DNA of 64,000 bases, from assembly GCF_000373925.1 (NCBI RefSeq), contig NZ_KB892741.1:17763-81762 (forward strand), written 5' to 3'. Origin of the DNA: Actinopolymorpha alba DSM 45243 (GTDB lineage: Bacteria > Actinomycetota > Actinomycetes > Propionibacteriales > Actinopolymorphaceae). The notes below the pieces were generated by a model, which was not told the DNA's origin, ran no database searches, and saw nothing but the letters and a program-made list of their open reading frames with translations. Of the stretch, positions 37,638 through 47,063 are shown one piece after another (position 1 is the stretch's first letter; each line of letters starts with the position of its first letter). The position numbers were made by a program, and so were the translations under genes.

Positions 37638-38210
37638 TCAGGGCATCTCGGGCCCGAACACCGCGCCGGGCGCTAGCCGAGCGGCACCGGTGGGCACGAT
37701 CATGGCGATGTCGAAGGCGGCTTCCACGACGTCGTCGTCAAGTTCCACGGTGGTCCCCAGCGCCTTCGCGACATCCCAGGAATGCACCACGTAGTCGACC
37801 AGGTGGAAGCTGATCGCCTGCCGTGCGGGGAATGGCTGGTCCGCGCTGAACTCCGGTAGCAGGAACTTCCGCTCGGGTACGCCGTCGGCGGCGAATGCTT
37901 CCAGCAGATGTTCGGCGGAGGCCCGATATGCCCTGACCGGATCGTCACCGAGCGAGCGCGGCTTCCACGCTGCCGGGTCCGCGTCGCCTCGTGATGCCGC
38001 GGCGAAGCCGTAGTGCTCGGTGGCCATGTGAGCCAACAATCCGTACAACGTCCAGCCGATGCACGGAGTCGGTTTGGTCATATCCGCAGCGGTTGCTTGC
38101 GCCACCAGGTCGATGCTGGCCTGGACCGCTTTGGCGTCGAGTACGACGAGATCGGCGGCGGTGGGTGCGTCTGCCGTGCCCGGTGGCACGCTCTTCGAAT
38201 TAGTAGGCAT
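37638..38210 (-). CDS. TIGR03086-type DinB-like metal-binding protein (mycothiol-dependent enzyme family)
   Basis: 190 residues. The four-helix DinB/MDMPI-type fold is indicated by TPCIGWTLYGLLAHMATEHYGF (first His), and by SFHLVDYVVHSWDVAKALG, which supplies the other metal histidines and the WD motif. Members of TIGR03086 are thought to use mycothiol as thiol cofactor, consistent with mscR in this window. The start ATG at 38210 lacks a ribosome site but has a consensus-like TATGAT exactly 6 bases upstream, suggesting leaderless transcription. It is divergent from a MarR gene that may control it. Confidence 0.85.
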   Translation of the reverse strand: MPTNSKSVPPGTADAPTAADLVVLDAKAVQASIDLVAQATAADMTKPTPCIGWTLYGLLAHMATEHYGFAAASRGDADPAAWKPRSLGDDPVRAYRASAEHLLEAFAADGVPERKFLLPEFSADQPFPARQAISFHLVDYVVHSWDVAKALGTTVELDDDVVEAAFDIAMIVPTGAARLAPGAVFGPEMP

Positions 38211-38261
38211 ATGCAGATCATACGCAGTTACTTATCGCTCTGCCACTGTTATCTTCGGCGC
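38211..38261. promoter_or_regulatory. Divergent leaderless promoters, TIGR03086 gene / marR
   Basis: Only 51 bases separate the two starts. Minus strand: TATGAT (38217-38222), six bases, then ATG. Plus strand: TATCTT (38250-38255), six bases, then GTG. GCATATGC straddles the TIGR03086 start. The MarR protein could repress both from here. Confidence 0.6.
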
Positions 38262-38723
38262 GTGACGGATCGGGAGGTTGGACGCCGCGATCTCGCCGCG
38301 ATGATGGGTCCGCTGATGCGGTCGCTCGTCGCTGCCGAGCTACCGGTGCTTGCCGCGCACGGAGTCTCGATGTGGGGATACGCCGTGCTCAGTACGCTGG
38401 ATGAAGGCCCGGTGCGTACGCAGACAGCGCTTGCGGAGGCGATTGGGGCGGACAAGACGCGGATCATCGCTACGCTCGACGAACTCCAGGAAGCCGGGTT
38501 GATCTCGCGTACGCCGGACCCGGACGACCGTCGGGTCCGGTTGTTGTCGATCACCGACCAGGGACGCCGGGTTCGCAGGGCGGCGATGAAGGAGATCCAG
38601 GCAAAGGAGGATCGGATACTCGCCATGCTGACGCCGGCTGATCGGAGAGGCTTTCTTCGTGCGTTGGAAACGCTGTCAGCGCTTCCGGTCGAGGACGTCG
38701 CCGGGCCTGCGCAGTCGGATTGA
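38262..38723 (+). CDS. MarR-family transcriptional regulator
   Basis: 153 residues from the GTG at 38262. Winged helix with HGVSMWGYAVLSTLDEGPVRTQTALAEAIGADKTRIIATLDELQEAGLISRTPDPDDRRVRLLSITDQGR: the DDRR wing is the MarR hallmark. It is probably a dimeric, ligand-responsive repressor. It is transcribed divergently from the TIGR03086 protein with only 51 bases between them, so autoregulation and control of that neighbour are likely. Longer in-frame upstream codons antisense to the neighbour are not credible. Confidence 0.9.
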   Translation: MTDREVGRRDLAAMMGPLMRSLVAAELPVLAAHGVSMWGYAVLSTLDEGPVRTQTALAEAIGADKTRIIATLDELQEAGLISRTPDPDDRRVRLLSITDQGRRVRRAAMKEIQAKEDRILAMLTPADRRGFLRALETLSALPVEDVAGPAQSD

Positions 38724-38725
38724 GG

Positions 38726-38896
38726 TCAGGCGAGTTCTCGCCGGCAAATTCGGTCGATGCCGGCCTCGGTGGCGAGCTCGGCCCTTAGCTTCGGATGTGC
38801 GTGGTAGAAGCTCAGTGCGTGATAGGTCACCGCTGGGTTGATGGCCAGGTATCCACTCCACAATTTCCCGGCCTTTGCGGAGTCCCCACTCGACAC
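38726..38896 (-). pseudogene. Possible antitoxin-like C-terminal remnant (DUF433-like)
   Basis: A 56-codon frame ends YLAINPAVTYHALSFYHAHP followed by KLRAELATEAGIDRIC. The segment ALSFYHAHPKLRAEL resembles the C-terminal helix of DUF433/VapB45-type antitoxins (ALAYYYDH-EEI pattern). It has no ribosome site and a stop a few codons upstream. It ends 3 bases from the marR stop. It may be a truncated gene end; this could also be chance. Confidence 0.25.
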
Positions 38897-39007
38897 GCAC
38901 CACCATGCCTAGACCTAGTACTACAGCCGTCTCAACTAGGCCTTACCCATACCTGTAGATAGTCGTAGAGAACTAAGGTCGGTGGTGGGTGCGCTTAGGT
39001 GACAGCC

Positions 39008-39257
39008 ATGACGCTTGGACCGGACGACATGATCCGTCACAATGCGCCCGAACCGCCGTACCGGCGGCTGGCGGAGAGCATCGCGGCACGGATCGCGTGG
39101 TGACTGGCTGCCGCGCCATCCGATCCCCTCCGAGTCGCAGCTAATGGGCGAGTTTGGTTTGGCCCGCATGACTGTACGGAAGGCGATCAGTCTCCTTGTC
39201 GAGCAAGGGCTCGTGTTCACTGTGAAAGGTCGCGGGACCTTCGGCACCGACGAATAG
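39008..39257 (+). pseudogene. Small GntR-type wHTH regulator, frameshifted
   Basis: From the ATG at 39008 (AGGTGA upstream) the frame gives MTLGPDDMIRHNAPEPPYRR, then LAESIAARIAW and a stop. Directly after, in another frame, comes GDWLPRHPIPSESQLMGEFG followed by LARMTVRKAISLLVEQGLVFTVKGRGTF. Joined, they make a typical 80-residue GntR winged helix (expected ARIASGDWLP at the junction). Loss of about two bases near 39097-39102 explains the break. Stand-alone GntR wHTH proteins of this size are common in actinobacteria. A sequencing error cannot be excluded. Confidence 0.75.
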
Positions 39258-39340
39258 CGCACACCGCGACCGGGCCCTTAGGGGAACCCGCCGGGATTTC
39301 CCGGAAGCGAAATGGTGTGGGTCGCCGCTAGTTTGCGATC

Positions 39341-39964
39341 ATGAAAATGAATGCGATAGCTGCGTCGTCCGTACGGCTCGATGCGATCGCGCTCGCCGCG
39401 TCGCCCGGCGTCTGGTTGGCTGGCTGGGCGGTCATGCGGGTCGAGGGGCAGCCTCAGCCCGGGCTCGGCTGGACACTCGCACACCTGCTGTGGACCGTCG
39501 CGTTCGTCCTATTCGCCTTCGCCAGTGTGGCGCTGTACCGAATGCTCGGGACCCGCGAGGTCGTCGCCCGCGCGGCTCTCGGTGCCGCGCTGGTGGGAGC
39601 GGTCGCGCTCATCGGCCAGATGCTGATCGACCTCGGTGTGGGCCTCCAGAGTGGAAACCGGACGGCGATGCGCGAGAACTACGCCCGCGTCTTCGATGTA
39701 CCCGGGGTGGAGCTGATCTTCTTCATCGCCGGTCCGGTGCTGCTGTTTGTCGGCCTGCTGGCGTTGAGCGTCCTCGCTGGCGTACGACAGGTCGTCAGCG
39801 GCTGGAGTGTTGCGGTATTGGCGTTCGGTATCGCGCTGATGGTCGCGGGACGGGAGCTCGACGGCTGGCTCCGAGGCCTCGAAGGACTCGGCGGACTCGG
39901 GCTGTGGCTCGCGCTCGTGGTCATGGCGCGTGGCCGGAGCCGGAGCCGGAGCCGGAGTAGTTGA
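39341..39964 (+). CDS. Membrane protein of unknown function
   Basis: 207 residues with about six hydrophobic segments (for example 40-65, 80-105, 125-150 and 155-172), few charged residues and a C-terminal run of Arg-Ser repeats (GRSRSRSRSS). I recognise no named domain; DUF4386-like proteins have similar size and layout. The ATG lacks a ribosome site but has TAGTTT exactly 6 bases upstream. Confidence 0.7.
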   Translation: MKMNAIAASSVRLDAIALAASPGVWLAGWAVMRVEGQPQPGLGWTLAHLLWTVAFVLFAFASVALYRMLGTREVVARAALGAALVGAVALIGQMLIDLGVGLQSGNRTAMRENYARVFDVPGVELIFFIAGPVLLFVGLLALSVLAGVRQVVSGWSVAVLAFGIALMVAGRELDGWLRGLEGLGGLGLWLALVVMARGRSRSRSRSS

Positions 39965-40063
39965 CCTGCGGCCAGGGCCTGGACGCCGGACCACCCTGAG
40001 CAGGGGGAGCTACCTATCGAGTGGGTGGCTCCTGCCGTCGCGCTCGTGGCATTCGGCTCAAGA

Positions 40064-40139
40064 CTTTCAAGATCCTTTCGGGGAAACGGCCCACCGTGCG
40101 CGCGGTGCGTGGGCCGTTTCCCCGAAAGGATCTTGAAAG
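40064..40139. repeat. TTTCGGGGAA-type fold-back with perfect 31-bp arms
   Basis: CTTTCAAGATCCTTTCGGGG... at 40064-40094 is exactly complementary to 40109-40139, loop 14 bases. It is the longest perfect arm pair in the window and shares the GGGGAAACGGCCCAC core with 45525. Confidence 0.95.
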
Positions 40140-40190
40140 CTCGGGTCCCGCCAGTTCAGGGAGGGGCCTAGGTGCACAAGAAGACCCGAG

Positions 40191-40227
40191 CCCGAGGAAA
40201 CGGGGCCCGAGGAAACGGGGCCCGAGG
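40191..40227. repeat. 15-bp tandem repeat CCCGAGGAAACGGGG
   Basis: Two exact copies plus a partial third between the fold-back and the end of the ACT-domain gene. Confidence 0.9.
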
Positions 40228-40255
40228 TGCGAGAGGCGTGCGAGCGCCGTACGAC

Positions 40256-40948
40256 CTAGCCGCCGTTGATCGCGCCGGCGTCTTCGTCGGGGGCGAGGGC
40301 GCGGCGTACCGTCTGCGCCAACGCCGCGAGGTGGGCCATCCGTGCCAGTTCGGAGTCGAGGATCTCCGGCCCGCCGGACCGCCCGATCACGAGGGCCCGG
40401 TCGGGTGCGCCCAGGGGGACGGCCGCCGCGGCGACGTGGCGCCAGCCCTGGTCGGCCCACGCGGCCGGGAGGGTCAGCCTGATGGCATGGTCGAGCGGAA
40501 ACCAGAACGCGTTCCCTCCGGGCAGGTCCGGCGCCGCGATCGTCGCGTAGTGCACCTCCGCGGTGGTCGCAAGGTCCGCGCGGGACACGAGGAATGCCCA
40601 GTCGGCCCGGAAGGTCGAGGGTGCGTGCTCCACCAGCAGGCGTTCGGCCTCGGCCGGCCGCGCCGTCATCGCCTCCACCACCTCGAGGTCGCGCCGGAGG
40701 TTGCCACCGGCGGCGTACCTCGACAGCCAGATCACGCGGACCCCAGGCACCGACTGGCAGGCGGACACCAGGCTGTCGGCCCGGCCGCCGAGGGGTAGCT
40801 CCACCACGAAGTCGTCGACCGCGGTGCCGTCGGCTTCGCGGGCTACGACGTCGACCGCGACGATGTCGCCGCCGGCCCGGCCGAGAGCCGAAGCGACAGT
40901 GCCGAGCGCGCCGGGCTGGTCTGGGAGCGCGATGCGGAGGAGATACAC
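40256..40948 (-). CDS. ACT-domain amino-acid-binding protein
   Basis: About 230 residues if started at the GTG 40948 ([16 protein letters not shown]); an in-frame ATG at 41080 would add an unconserved Arg/Pro-rich stretch. The N-terminal 75 residues are an ACT domain, a ligand-binding module for amino acids; the rest ([12 protein letters not shown]-type, [24 protein letters not shown]) is a conserved actinobacterial extension of unknown role. It is divergent from gatCAB, where this gene is often found. Confidence 0.75.
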   Translation of the reverse strand: MYLLRIALPDQPGALGTVASALGRAGGDIVAVDVVAREADGTAVDDFVVELPLGGRADSLVSACQSVPGVRVIWLSRYAAGGNLRRDLEVVEAMTARPAEAERLLVEHAPSTFRADWAFLVSRADLATTAEVHYATIAAPDLPGGNAFWFPLDHAIRLTLPAAWADQGWRHVAAAAVPLGAPDRALVIGRSGGPEILDSELARMAHLAALAQTVRRALAPDEDAGAINGG

Positions 40949-41234
40949 ACCGAGGATTGTCCACCCGCCCACCGACCAGGTGGATGGCGGCGGCGTTACG
41001 CGGTTGTGCCCGGCCCCGGGGAGCAGCCGCGGGGAACGGCCGCGCGGAATGGCCGCGGGGCGACCGCCGCGGGAACCCATGCGGGCGATGTCGCATGGCG
41101 CGCCTAGGATTGCTGAACGTCCGGAAGGACTGCTTGTACGCCCGGATTGCCCGCCGTACGCCCACGTTCCGACGGATGAGTCGTACGCCTCGGACGAGCA
41201 CCCGAGCCATTACCACGCGAGGAAGGTCTACCCA

Positions 41235-41552
41235 GTGCCTGCGATCAGCCGCGACGAGGTGGCGCATCTGGCGCGCCTTGCCCGGATCGACCTGAGCGAT
41301 GACGAACTCAACCATCTGGCACCGCAGCTGGATGTCATCCTCCAGTCGGTCGCCCAGGTGAGTGAGGTCGCGGCCCAGGACATTCCGCCCACCTCGCACC
41401 CCCTTCCGCTCACCAACGTCTTCCGGCAGGACGAGATCCGCCCCTGCTTGTCGGCCGAGGAGGCGCTCGCCGGTGCGCCGATCGTCGACGGAGCGCAGGC
41501 GGTCGAGGACGAGCGCTTCCGGGTCCCGCGAATCCTGGGGGAGGAGGCGTGA
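41235..41552 (+). CDS. gatC: Asp-tRNA(Asn)/Glu-tRNA(Gln) amidotransferase subunit C
   Basis: 105 residues from the GTG at 41235 (GGAAGG 8 bases upstream), beginning [25 protein letters not shown]. It has the usual [15 protein letters not shown] motif. GatC wraps around GatA and stabilises the complex that converts Glu-tRNA(Gln) to Gln-tRNA(Gln), and Asp-tRNA(Asn) to Asn-tRNA(Asn). Its stop overlaps the gatA ATG by one base (TGATG). Confidence 0.95.
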   Translation: MPAISRDEVAHLARLARIDLSDDELNHLAPQLDVILQSVAQVSEVAAQDIPPTSHPLPLTNVFRQDEIRPCLSAEEALAGAPIVDGAQAVEDERFRVPRILGEEA

Positions 41553-43045
41553 TGACCGATCTCACCAAACTCACCGCCGCCGAGACGGCGCGGCTGATCC
41601 GCGACGGCGAGGTGTCCGCGGTCGACGTGGCCCAGGCGCACTTCGACCGGATCGCCAAGGTCGACGACCGGATCCACGCGTTCCTGCACCTCGACACCGA
41701 GGGTGCGCTCGGGGCGGCCCGGAGGGTCGACGAGAAGCGAGCCGCGGGCGAGGAGCTCGGCCCGCTGGCCGGCGTACCCCTCGCGCTCAAGGACGTTCTC
41801 GCGATGAAGGACGTCCCCACCACGTGCGGGTCGAAGATCCTCGAGGGCTGGCGGCCGCCGTACGACGCGACGGTGGTCCAGCGGCTGCGGGACGCCGACC
41901 TGGTGATCCTCGGCAAGACCAACATGGACGAGTTCGCGATGGGCTCGTCGACGGAGAACTCCGCGTACGGCCCGACCCGCAACCCGTGGGACACCGACCG
42001 GATTCCGGGCGGATCGGGTGGTGGATCGGCGGCGTCGGTGGCGGCGTACCAAGCCCCACTCGCGATCGGCACCGACACCGGCGGGTCGATCCGGCAGCCG
42101 GCCGCGGTCACCGGCACGGTGGGCGTGAAGCCGACGTACGGCGGGGTGTCGAGGTACGGCCTGGTGGCGTTCTCGTCGAGCCTGGACCAGGTGGGTCCGT
42201 GCGCCCGCACGGTCCTCGACGCGGCGCTCCTGCACAGCGTCATCGCGGGGCACGATCCATTCGACTCGACCTCGATCGACCAGCCGGTCCCGCCGGTGGT
42301 CGAGGCGGCCCGGGCGGCTGACGTGCGCGGCCTGCGGGTCGGCGTGGTGAAGGAACTCGGCGGCGAGGGCTTCCAGCCGGGCGTTGAGCAGCGGTTCAAC
42401 GAAGCGGTCGCGCTTCTGACCGAGCTTGGTGCCGAGGTCGTCGAGGTGTCCTGCCCGCACTTCGTCTACGGCCTGCCCGCCTACTACCTCATCGCCCCCA
42501 GCGAGTGCTCGAGCAACCTGGCGCGGTTCGACGCGATGCGCTACGGCCTGCGGGTCGGTGACGACGGCATTCGCAGCGCCGAGGAGGTCATGTCGCTGAC
42601 CCGCGAGGCCGGCTTCGGGGCCGAGGTCAAACGCCGGATCATGATCGGTGCGTACGCCCTGTCCAGCGGCTACTACGAGGCCTACTACGGGCAGGCGCAG
42701 AAGGTTCGTACTCTCATCACCCGCGACTTCGCCCGCGCCTTCGAGCAGGTCGACGTACTCGTTTCGCCGACGACGCCGACAACCGCGTTCCGGATCGGTG
42801 AGCGGGTGGACGACCCGCTGGCGATGTACAAAGCAGACCTCTGCACGATCCCGTCCAACCTCGCCGGCAACGCGTCCGCGTCGTTCCCGTGTGGTCTGTC
42901 CCCTGACGACGGCCTTCCGGTCGGGCTGCACGTGATGGCTCCCGTGATGGCTGACGACCGGCTCTACCGCGTTGGTGCGGCGCTCGAAGCGGCGTCCGTC
43001 CAGCGGTGGGGTCACCCGCTTCTGGAGGAGGCGCCGGAACTATGA
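41552..43045 (+). CDS. gatA: Glu-tRNA(Gln)/Asp-tRNA(Asn) amidotransferase subunit A
   Basis: 497 residues from ATG 41552 (GGAGGAGG upstream); a GTG at 41549 is directly in front. Amidase-signature enzyme with a Ser-cisSer-Lys triad: catalytic lysine in PLALKDVL, cis-serine in [11 protein letters not shown] and nucleophile in [12 protein letters not shown]. It releases ammonia from glutamine for GatB. The [23 protein letters not shown] segment is diagnostic. The stop overlaps gatB by four bases. Confidence 0.97.
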   Translation: MTDLTKLTAAETARLIRDGEVSAVDVAQAHFDRIAKVDDRIHAFLHLDTEGALGAARRVDEKRAAGEELGPLAGVPLALKDVLAMKDVPTTCGSKILEGWRPPYDATVVQRLRDADLVILGKTNMDEFAMGSSTENSAYGPTRNPWDTDRIPGGSGGGSAASVAAYQAPLAIGTDTGGSIRQPAAVTGTVGVKPTYGGVSRYGLVAFSSSLDQVGPCARTVLDAALLHSVIAGHDPFDSTSIDQPVPPVVEAARAADVRGLRVGVVKELGGEGFQPGVEQRFNEAVALLTELGAEVVEVSCPHFVYGLPAYYLIAPSECSSNLARFDAMRYGLRVGDDGIRSAEEVMSLTREAGFGAEVKRRIMIGAYALSSGYYEAYYGQAQKVRTLITRDFARAFEQVDVLVSPTTPTTAFRIGERVDDPLAMYKADLCTIPSNLAGNASASFPCGLSPDDGLPVGLHVMAPVMADDRLYRVGAALEAASVQRWGHPLLEEAPEL

Positions 43046-44556
43046 GCACGCCCGCCGCGACCGTGCCCGACCTGCTCGACTACGACGAGGTGCTTGAGCG
43101 CTTCGACCCGGTCCTCGGGCTCGAGGTACACGTCGAGCTGAACACTCTCACGAAGATGTTCTGCGGCTGCCCGACGGAGTTCGGCGCGCCCCCCAACTCG
43201 CAGGTGTGTCCGATCTGTCTTGGCATGCCGGGTTCCCTGCCGGTGGTCAACGGCAAGGCGGTGGAGTCGGCGATCCGGATCGGGCTCGCGCTCGGCTGCG
43301 ACATCGCCGAGTGGTGCCGGTTCGCCCGGAAGAACTACTTCTACCCGGACATGCCGAAGAACTTCCAGATCAGCCAGTACGACGAGCCCATTGCCATCAG
43401 CGGCGAGGTCGAGCTGGAGGTCGAAGGGCAGACGTTCAAGATCGGCATCGAACGCGCCCACATGGAGGAGGACACCGGCAAGTCCACCCACGTGGGTGTG
43501 ACCGGCAGGATCCACGGCGCCGAATACTCGATCGTCGACTACAACCGCGCCGGCATCCCGCTGATCGAGATCGTCACCAAGCCGATCGAGGGGACGGGCG
43601 CGCTGGCGCCGCAGGTCGCGCGGGCGTACGTCGCGCATCTGCGGGACCTGATGCGGGCCCTCGACGTCTCCGACGTCCGCATGGAGCAGGGGTCGTTGCG
43701 GTGCGACGCCAACGTGTCCCTGCGGCCGCTCGGTGAGACGGCGTACGGCCTGCGGACCGAGACCAAGAACGTCAACTCGCTGCGGTCGGTGGAGCGTGCG
43801 GTGCGGTACGAAATGTGCCGGCAGGGCGCCCTACTCGCGGCCGGTGGCAAGGTCATGCAGGAGACCCGGCACTGGCACGAGGACACCGGCATCACGACGC
43901 CGGGCCGGTCCAAGGAGCAGGCCGAGGACTATCGGTACTTCCCCGAGCCTGACCTCGTGCCGGTGGCGCCGTCCCGGAAATGGGTGGAGGAGCTGGGGAC
44001 CACCCTGCCCGAGCCCCCGGCCCAGCACCGCAAGCGGTTGTTCGAGGCGTGGGGCTTCACCGAGATGGAGTTCCGGGACGTGATCGGTGCCGGGGCGCTG
44101 CTCCTGGTCGAGGCGACAGTGGCGGCGGGCGCCACTCCCGCCGCGGCGCGGAAGTGGTGGCTCGGTGAGCTGGCCCGGCGGGCCAAGGAGACCGAGGTCG
44201 AACTCGACGCGCTGTCGATCACGCCGGCCCAGGTCGCCGAGATCCAGGCCCTGGTGGATGCCGGGAAGATCAACGACAAGCTGGCCCGCGAAGTCTTCGA
44301 CGGCGTCCTCGCCGGTGAGGGTTCGCCGGAGGAGGTCGTGGCCGCGCGCGGTCTGGCGGTGGTGAGCGACGACTCGGCGCTCGGTGCGGCGGTGGACCGG
44401 GCGATCGAGGCGAACCCGGACGTCGCGGAGAAGATCCGAGGCGGGAAGGTCGCGGCCGCTGGTGCCCTGATCGGTGCGGTGATGAAGGAAATGCGTGGCC
44501 AGGCCGACGCGGGCCGCGTGCGGGAGCTGATCCTGGAGCGGCTCGGGGCTGAGTGA
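43042..44556 (+). CDS. gatB: Glu-tRNA(Gln)/Asp-tRNA(Asn) amidotransferase subunit B
   Basis: 504 residues from ATG 43042 (GGAGGAGGCG upstream, ATGA overlap with gatA). Kinase/transamidase subunit: [26 protein letters not shown] zinc cysteines, [29 protein letters not shown] and the C-terminal tRNA-binding YqeY-like tail. It phosphorylates the mischarged glutamate and transfers ammonia. The trio implies indirect Gln- and/or Asn-tRNA synthesis in this organism. Confidence 0.97.
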   Translation: MSTPAATVPDLLDYDEVLERFDPVLGLEVHVELNTLTKMFCGCPTEFGAPPNSQVCPICLGMPGSLPVVNGKAVESAIRIGLALGCDIAEWCRFARKNYFYPDMPKNFQISQYDEPIAISGEVELEVEGQTFKIGIERAHMEEDTGKSTHVGVTGRIHGAEYSIVDYNRAGIPLIEIVTKPIEGTGALAPQVARAYVAHLRDLMRALDVSDVRMEQGSLRCDANVSLRPLGETAYGLRTETKNVNSLRSVERAVRYEMCRQGALLAAGGKVMQETRHWHEDTGITTPGRSKEQAEDYRYFPEPDLVPVAPSRKWVEELGTTLPEPPAQHRKRLFEAWGFTEMEFRDVIGAGALLLVEATVAAGATPAAARKWWLGELARRAKETEVELDALSITPAQVAEIQALVDAGKINDKLAREVFDGVLAGEGSPEEVVAARGLAVVSDDSALGAAVDRAIEANPDVAEKIRGGKVAAAGALIGAVMKEMRGQADAGRVRELILERLGAE

Positions 44557-44680
44557 GTGGAGTGGTCGGGGTTGCGAGGTACGAGTGGCGCCGGCCGCGG
44601 AGCGAGCGAGGTGCCGAGCGTGACCATAAGGCTGGAGCGGCTCGGCGTGGAGTGATCCGGTAGTCTTTGGTTCGACGTGG

Positions 44681-44722
44681 CCTCCCGGCCTGGGGATCTG
44701 TCCCCGAGCCGGGAGGCTTTTT
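44681..44722 (+). terminator. Rho-independent terminator downstream of gatB
   Basis: CCTCCCGGC and GCCGGGAGG pair (9 bp), with an inner GGGG/CCCC, followed by CTTTTT. This is the clearest T-tailed terminator in the window. Confidence 0.9.
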
Positions 44723-44773
44723 CATGCCCGCGGTGTCCTGACGTGCCTTCAACGCCGACCTGTGCGATCGCCC

Positions 44774-44882
44774 GTCAAGGCCAGCTTGCCGACGCCAGCT
44801 TGCCAAGGCCAGCATGCCAACGCCGGCAGCCGTCAACGCCAGCTTGTCAACCGCTGGCCGCCGTCAACGCCGGCTTGCCAGC
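44774..44882. repeat. Degenerate tandem array of (A)ACGCCAGCTTGCCA
   Basis: About seven units of 14-16 bases, such as GCCAGCTTGCCGACGCCAGC and AACGCCGGCTTGCCA, with two longer interruptions, immediately upstream of the GNAT gene. Confidence 0.75.
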
Positions 44883-44958
44883 ACCGAAGCCGGGTCGCAT
44901 GCCGGCATTCGTGGACCGCGGAGCGAACCGCACCTCACCGTTACCTCGAAGGAGTCCC

Positions 44959-45456
44959 ATGTCCGCTGTCTGTCTGCGCCCCGCGAGCGTCGCCGACCGT
45001 GCTGTTCTGGAACGGCTCTGGCTCATGTTTCGCCACGATCTCTCGGAGTTCCGGGGCACGCTGCCAAACCCCGATGGCACCTTCCGCAGTGAACGGCTGC
45101 TGGCCGCGTTCGAAAACCCTGACTGGGCGGCGTACCTCCTGATGGCCGATGACCGGCCGGTTGGCCTTGCCCTCGTCCGCGGACTGGCTGGACGGACGCG
45201 GGTGCTGAGCGGCTTCTTCGTCGTACGCGCGGTACGCCGGACCGGGGTCGGATCGGTCTCCGTCCAGCAGTTGGTGATGCGGCACCCTGGCCCATGGGAG
45301 GTCCCATTCCAGGACGACAACATGGCGGCGGTGCGGTTCTGGCGCCACATCGCGACCACCATCGCGGGCGACGCCTGGACTGAGGAGCACCGGCCGGTAC
45401 CCAACCAGCCCGACCTGCCGCCCGACGTCTGGATCTCCTTCGAGGTGCCCGCGTGA
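44959..45456 (+). CDS. GNAT-family N-acetyltransferase
   Basis: 165 residues from ATG 44959 with GAAGGAG upstream. RPASVADRAVLERLWLMFRHDLSEF is a RimJ/RimI-type start. The acetyl-CoA loop region is at VLSGFFVVRAVRRTGVGSVSVQQLV (RxxGxG-like), and PWEVPFQDDNMAAVRFWRHIA is the usual C-terminal motif (residues 118-138). The substrate is unknown. It appears monocistronic. Confidence 0.85.
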   Translation: MSAVCLRPASVADRAVLERLWLMFRHDLSEFRGTLPNPDGTFRSERLLAAFENPDWAAYLLMADDRPVGLALVRGLAGRTRVLSGFFVVRAVRRTGVGSVSVQQLVMRHPGPWEVPFQDDNMAAVRFWRHIATTIAGDAWTEEHRPVPNQPDLPPDVWISFEVPA

Positions 45457-45524
45457 CTCGCCTGAGAATCCGTTGGCAATAGGGAGAGCCGGCTCCGGCC
45501 GTAGGGCGAAGTTGGTCAAGCCAT

Positions 45525-45586
45525 GATCATTTCGGGGAAACGGCCCACGCGCCGCGCAGCGCGTGGGCCGTTTCCCCGAAATGATC
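45525..45586. repeat. TTTCGGGGAA-type fold-back with perfect 26-bp arms
   Basis: GATCATTTCGGGGAAACGGC... at 45525-45550 pairs perfectly with 45561-45586 around a 10-base loop. Same family as 15837 and 40064. Confidence 0.95.
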
Positions 45587-45653
45587 TTGAAGCTTCGCGC
45601 CGGCGTCCCGACGGCGGCAGATCGTCTCACGGATTGGACGGCCTGCAATTGGT

Positions 45654-45723
45654 TCATGATCAACTTGTACAAATCGCCCACGATTCGCACGCAGCCTGGG
45701 CGTTTTCTGCAAGTTGATCATGA
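45654..45723. repeat. TGATCA-type fold-back, diverged copy
   Basis: TCATGATCAACTTGTACAAA... (45654-45680) pairs with 45697-45723 with several mismatches. Same family as 15550. Confidence 0.85.
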
Positions 45724-45839
45724 GCTGGAGTGAGGATCGCTCGCAATGCGAGACCGGCCACCGACCTCACCCCGACGTGGCGGGAGGTTATGCCGGCGCA
45801 CTTCCGCGACGTCGATTCCAGCCCCACTCGTGCCGAGCG

Positions 45840-47054
45840 CTAGCGGGGCAGCGTGAGCCTCAGGATGCGATCGTCTCCGTGGTTCGGTGTGCCCCGACCG
45901 TCGGTGTTGCTGGTGACCAGCCAGAGCGATCCGTCGGGAGCGCGCGCGACGGTACGCAGCCGGCCGTACTCTCCGATGAGGTAGGCCTCGGGTGGCCCGG
46001 TGACTCGCCCCTCGTTCACCGGAATCCGCCAGAGACGTTCGCCTCGCAGGCCCGCCATCCAGATCGCGCCGTTGGCGTACGTGATCCCCGACGGGGAGTT
46101 CTCCTCGACCGGCCACTGCGCCACGGGATCCATCAGGCCCTGCCTGATTCCGCCCCTGCCCTCGAACCTCGGCCAGCCGTAGTTGATGGCCTTGCTGATC
46201 AGGTTGAGTTCGTCGGCCGTGTGGTTGCCGAACTCAGCTGCCCACAGCCGACCGTCCGGATCCCAGACGAGCCCTTCGATGTTGCGGTGTCCGTACGTCC
46301 AGATCGCCGAACGGAACGGATTGCCTGGTGCGGGTTCGCCGTCTGGTGTGAGGCGGAGGATCTTGCCGCCGAGTGAGCGTTTGTTCTGTGCCCGGGCGGG
46401 CACCTCACCGTCCCCGGTCGGGACGTACAGGTAGCCGTCGGGACCGAACCTGATCCGTCCGCCGTTGTGGTGTGCGGCCCCGCGGGGGATCCCGGCGAAG
46501 ACCACCTGCGGCGTCCCGAGCCGGGTGCCGTCGAACGTCATCCGTACGACGCGGTTGTCGGTCCTGGTGGTGATCGCGGCGTAGAGGAGGTGGTCCTGGG
46601 CGTACGTCGGTGACAGCGCGAGCCCGAGGAGCCCGCCCTCCCCGCCGTGGGCGACACCGGCGACCTTGCCGACGGTGCGCACGTCACCGCCTGGGGTGAT
46701 CAGTTTGATCAAAGCGGTGTCGCGTTCGGACAGGAGAGCTCTGCCGCCCGGAAGGAAGATCAGGTCCCACGGCGACGTGAGATTCGTGGCGATGGTGCCG
46801 GTGGTCCTGGGCGCGAGGGTTGCTGCGGGGGTCGTTGGGACACCGATCCCGGCGGCACCGGGGCGAGCCGGCGCCGGCGCTGGGCGCTGCGGTGGGCCGC
46901 TCGTCGGGCTTGTGGGCGGGCCCCCGGGTGTGGCGCTGGCCGTGGATGTCGAGTCGGCCGCGCGCGGGCCGCCGCAGGCGCCCACGGCCACGACCGTGAG
47001 AGCAGCCACGACCGCGAGCCCGGCGCCGGTTCTAAGCCGGGCGAATCTGGACAT
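45840..47054 (-). CDS. PQQ-dependent sugar dehydrogenase-like lipoprotein, copy 1
   Basis: About 404 residues from the ATG at 47054 (GAGGAGC upstream). Signal with lipobox VGAC near residue 27, then a Ser/Thr/Pro linker, then a six-bladed propeller of the GSDH/sorbosone dehydrogenase family: LTSPWDLIFLPGGRALLSERD, GGEGGLLGLALSPTY, AHHNGGRIRFGPDGYLYVPTGDG, GHRNIEGLVWDPDGRLWAAEFG, NYGWPRFEG. These extracytoplasmic enzymes oxidise aldoses with PQQ. Cofactor use cannot be read directly and no pqq genes are here. A paralogue lies 9 bases upstream, so this is the second gene of the pair. Confidence 0.9.
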   Translation of the reverse strand: MSRFARLRTGAGLAVVAALTVVAVGACGGPRAADSTSTASATPGGPPTSPTSGPPQRPAPAPARPGAAGIGVPTTPAATLAPRTTGTIATNLTSPWDLIFLPGGRALLSERDTALIKLITPGGDVRTVGKVAGVAHGGEGGLLGLALSPTYAQDHLLYAAITTRTDNRVVRMTFDGTRLGTPQVVFAGIPRGAAHHNGGRIRFGPDGYLYVPTGDGEVPARAQNKRSLGGKILRLTPDGEPAPGNPFRSAIWTYGHRNIEGLVWDPDGRLWAAEFGNHTADELNLISKAINYGWPRFEGRGGIRQGLMDPVAQWPVEENSPSGITYANGAIWMAGLRGERLWRIPVNEGRVTGPPEAYLIGEYGRLRTVARAPDGSLWLVTSNTDGRGTPNHGDDRILRLTLPR

Positions 47055-47063
47055 CAATGCTCC

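Larger units (their letters stand above)
44557..44958. other. Intergenic region gatB - GNAT gene
   Basis: About 400 bases without a credible gene. It contains a strong terminator hairpin (44681-44722) and a degenerate tandem array (44774-44882). A TAGTCT box at 44661 precedes the hairpin by about 20 bases, so a very short transcript is conceivable but unsupported. Confidence 0.5.
45457..45839. other. Intergenic region between two convergent genes, with two fold-backs
   Basis: About 380 bases with no gene. Fold-backs at 45525-45586 and 45654-45723 dominate it. ATGCGAGACCGGCCACCG at 45746 matches 24474 with one difference. Confidence 0.6.

Noticed and set aside
44661-44722. Short non-coding RNA (TAGTCT box plus terminator, 6C-RNA-like)
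   Set aside because: No -35 box and only one hairpin; the C-rich loops of 6C RNA are missing. A simple terminator of gatB explains it.
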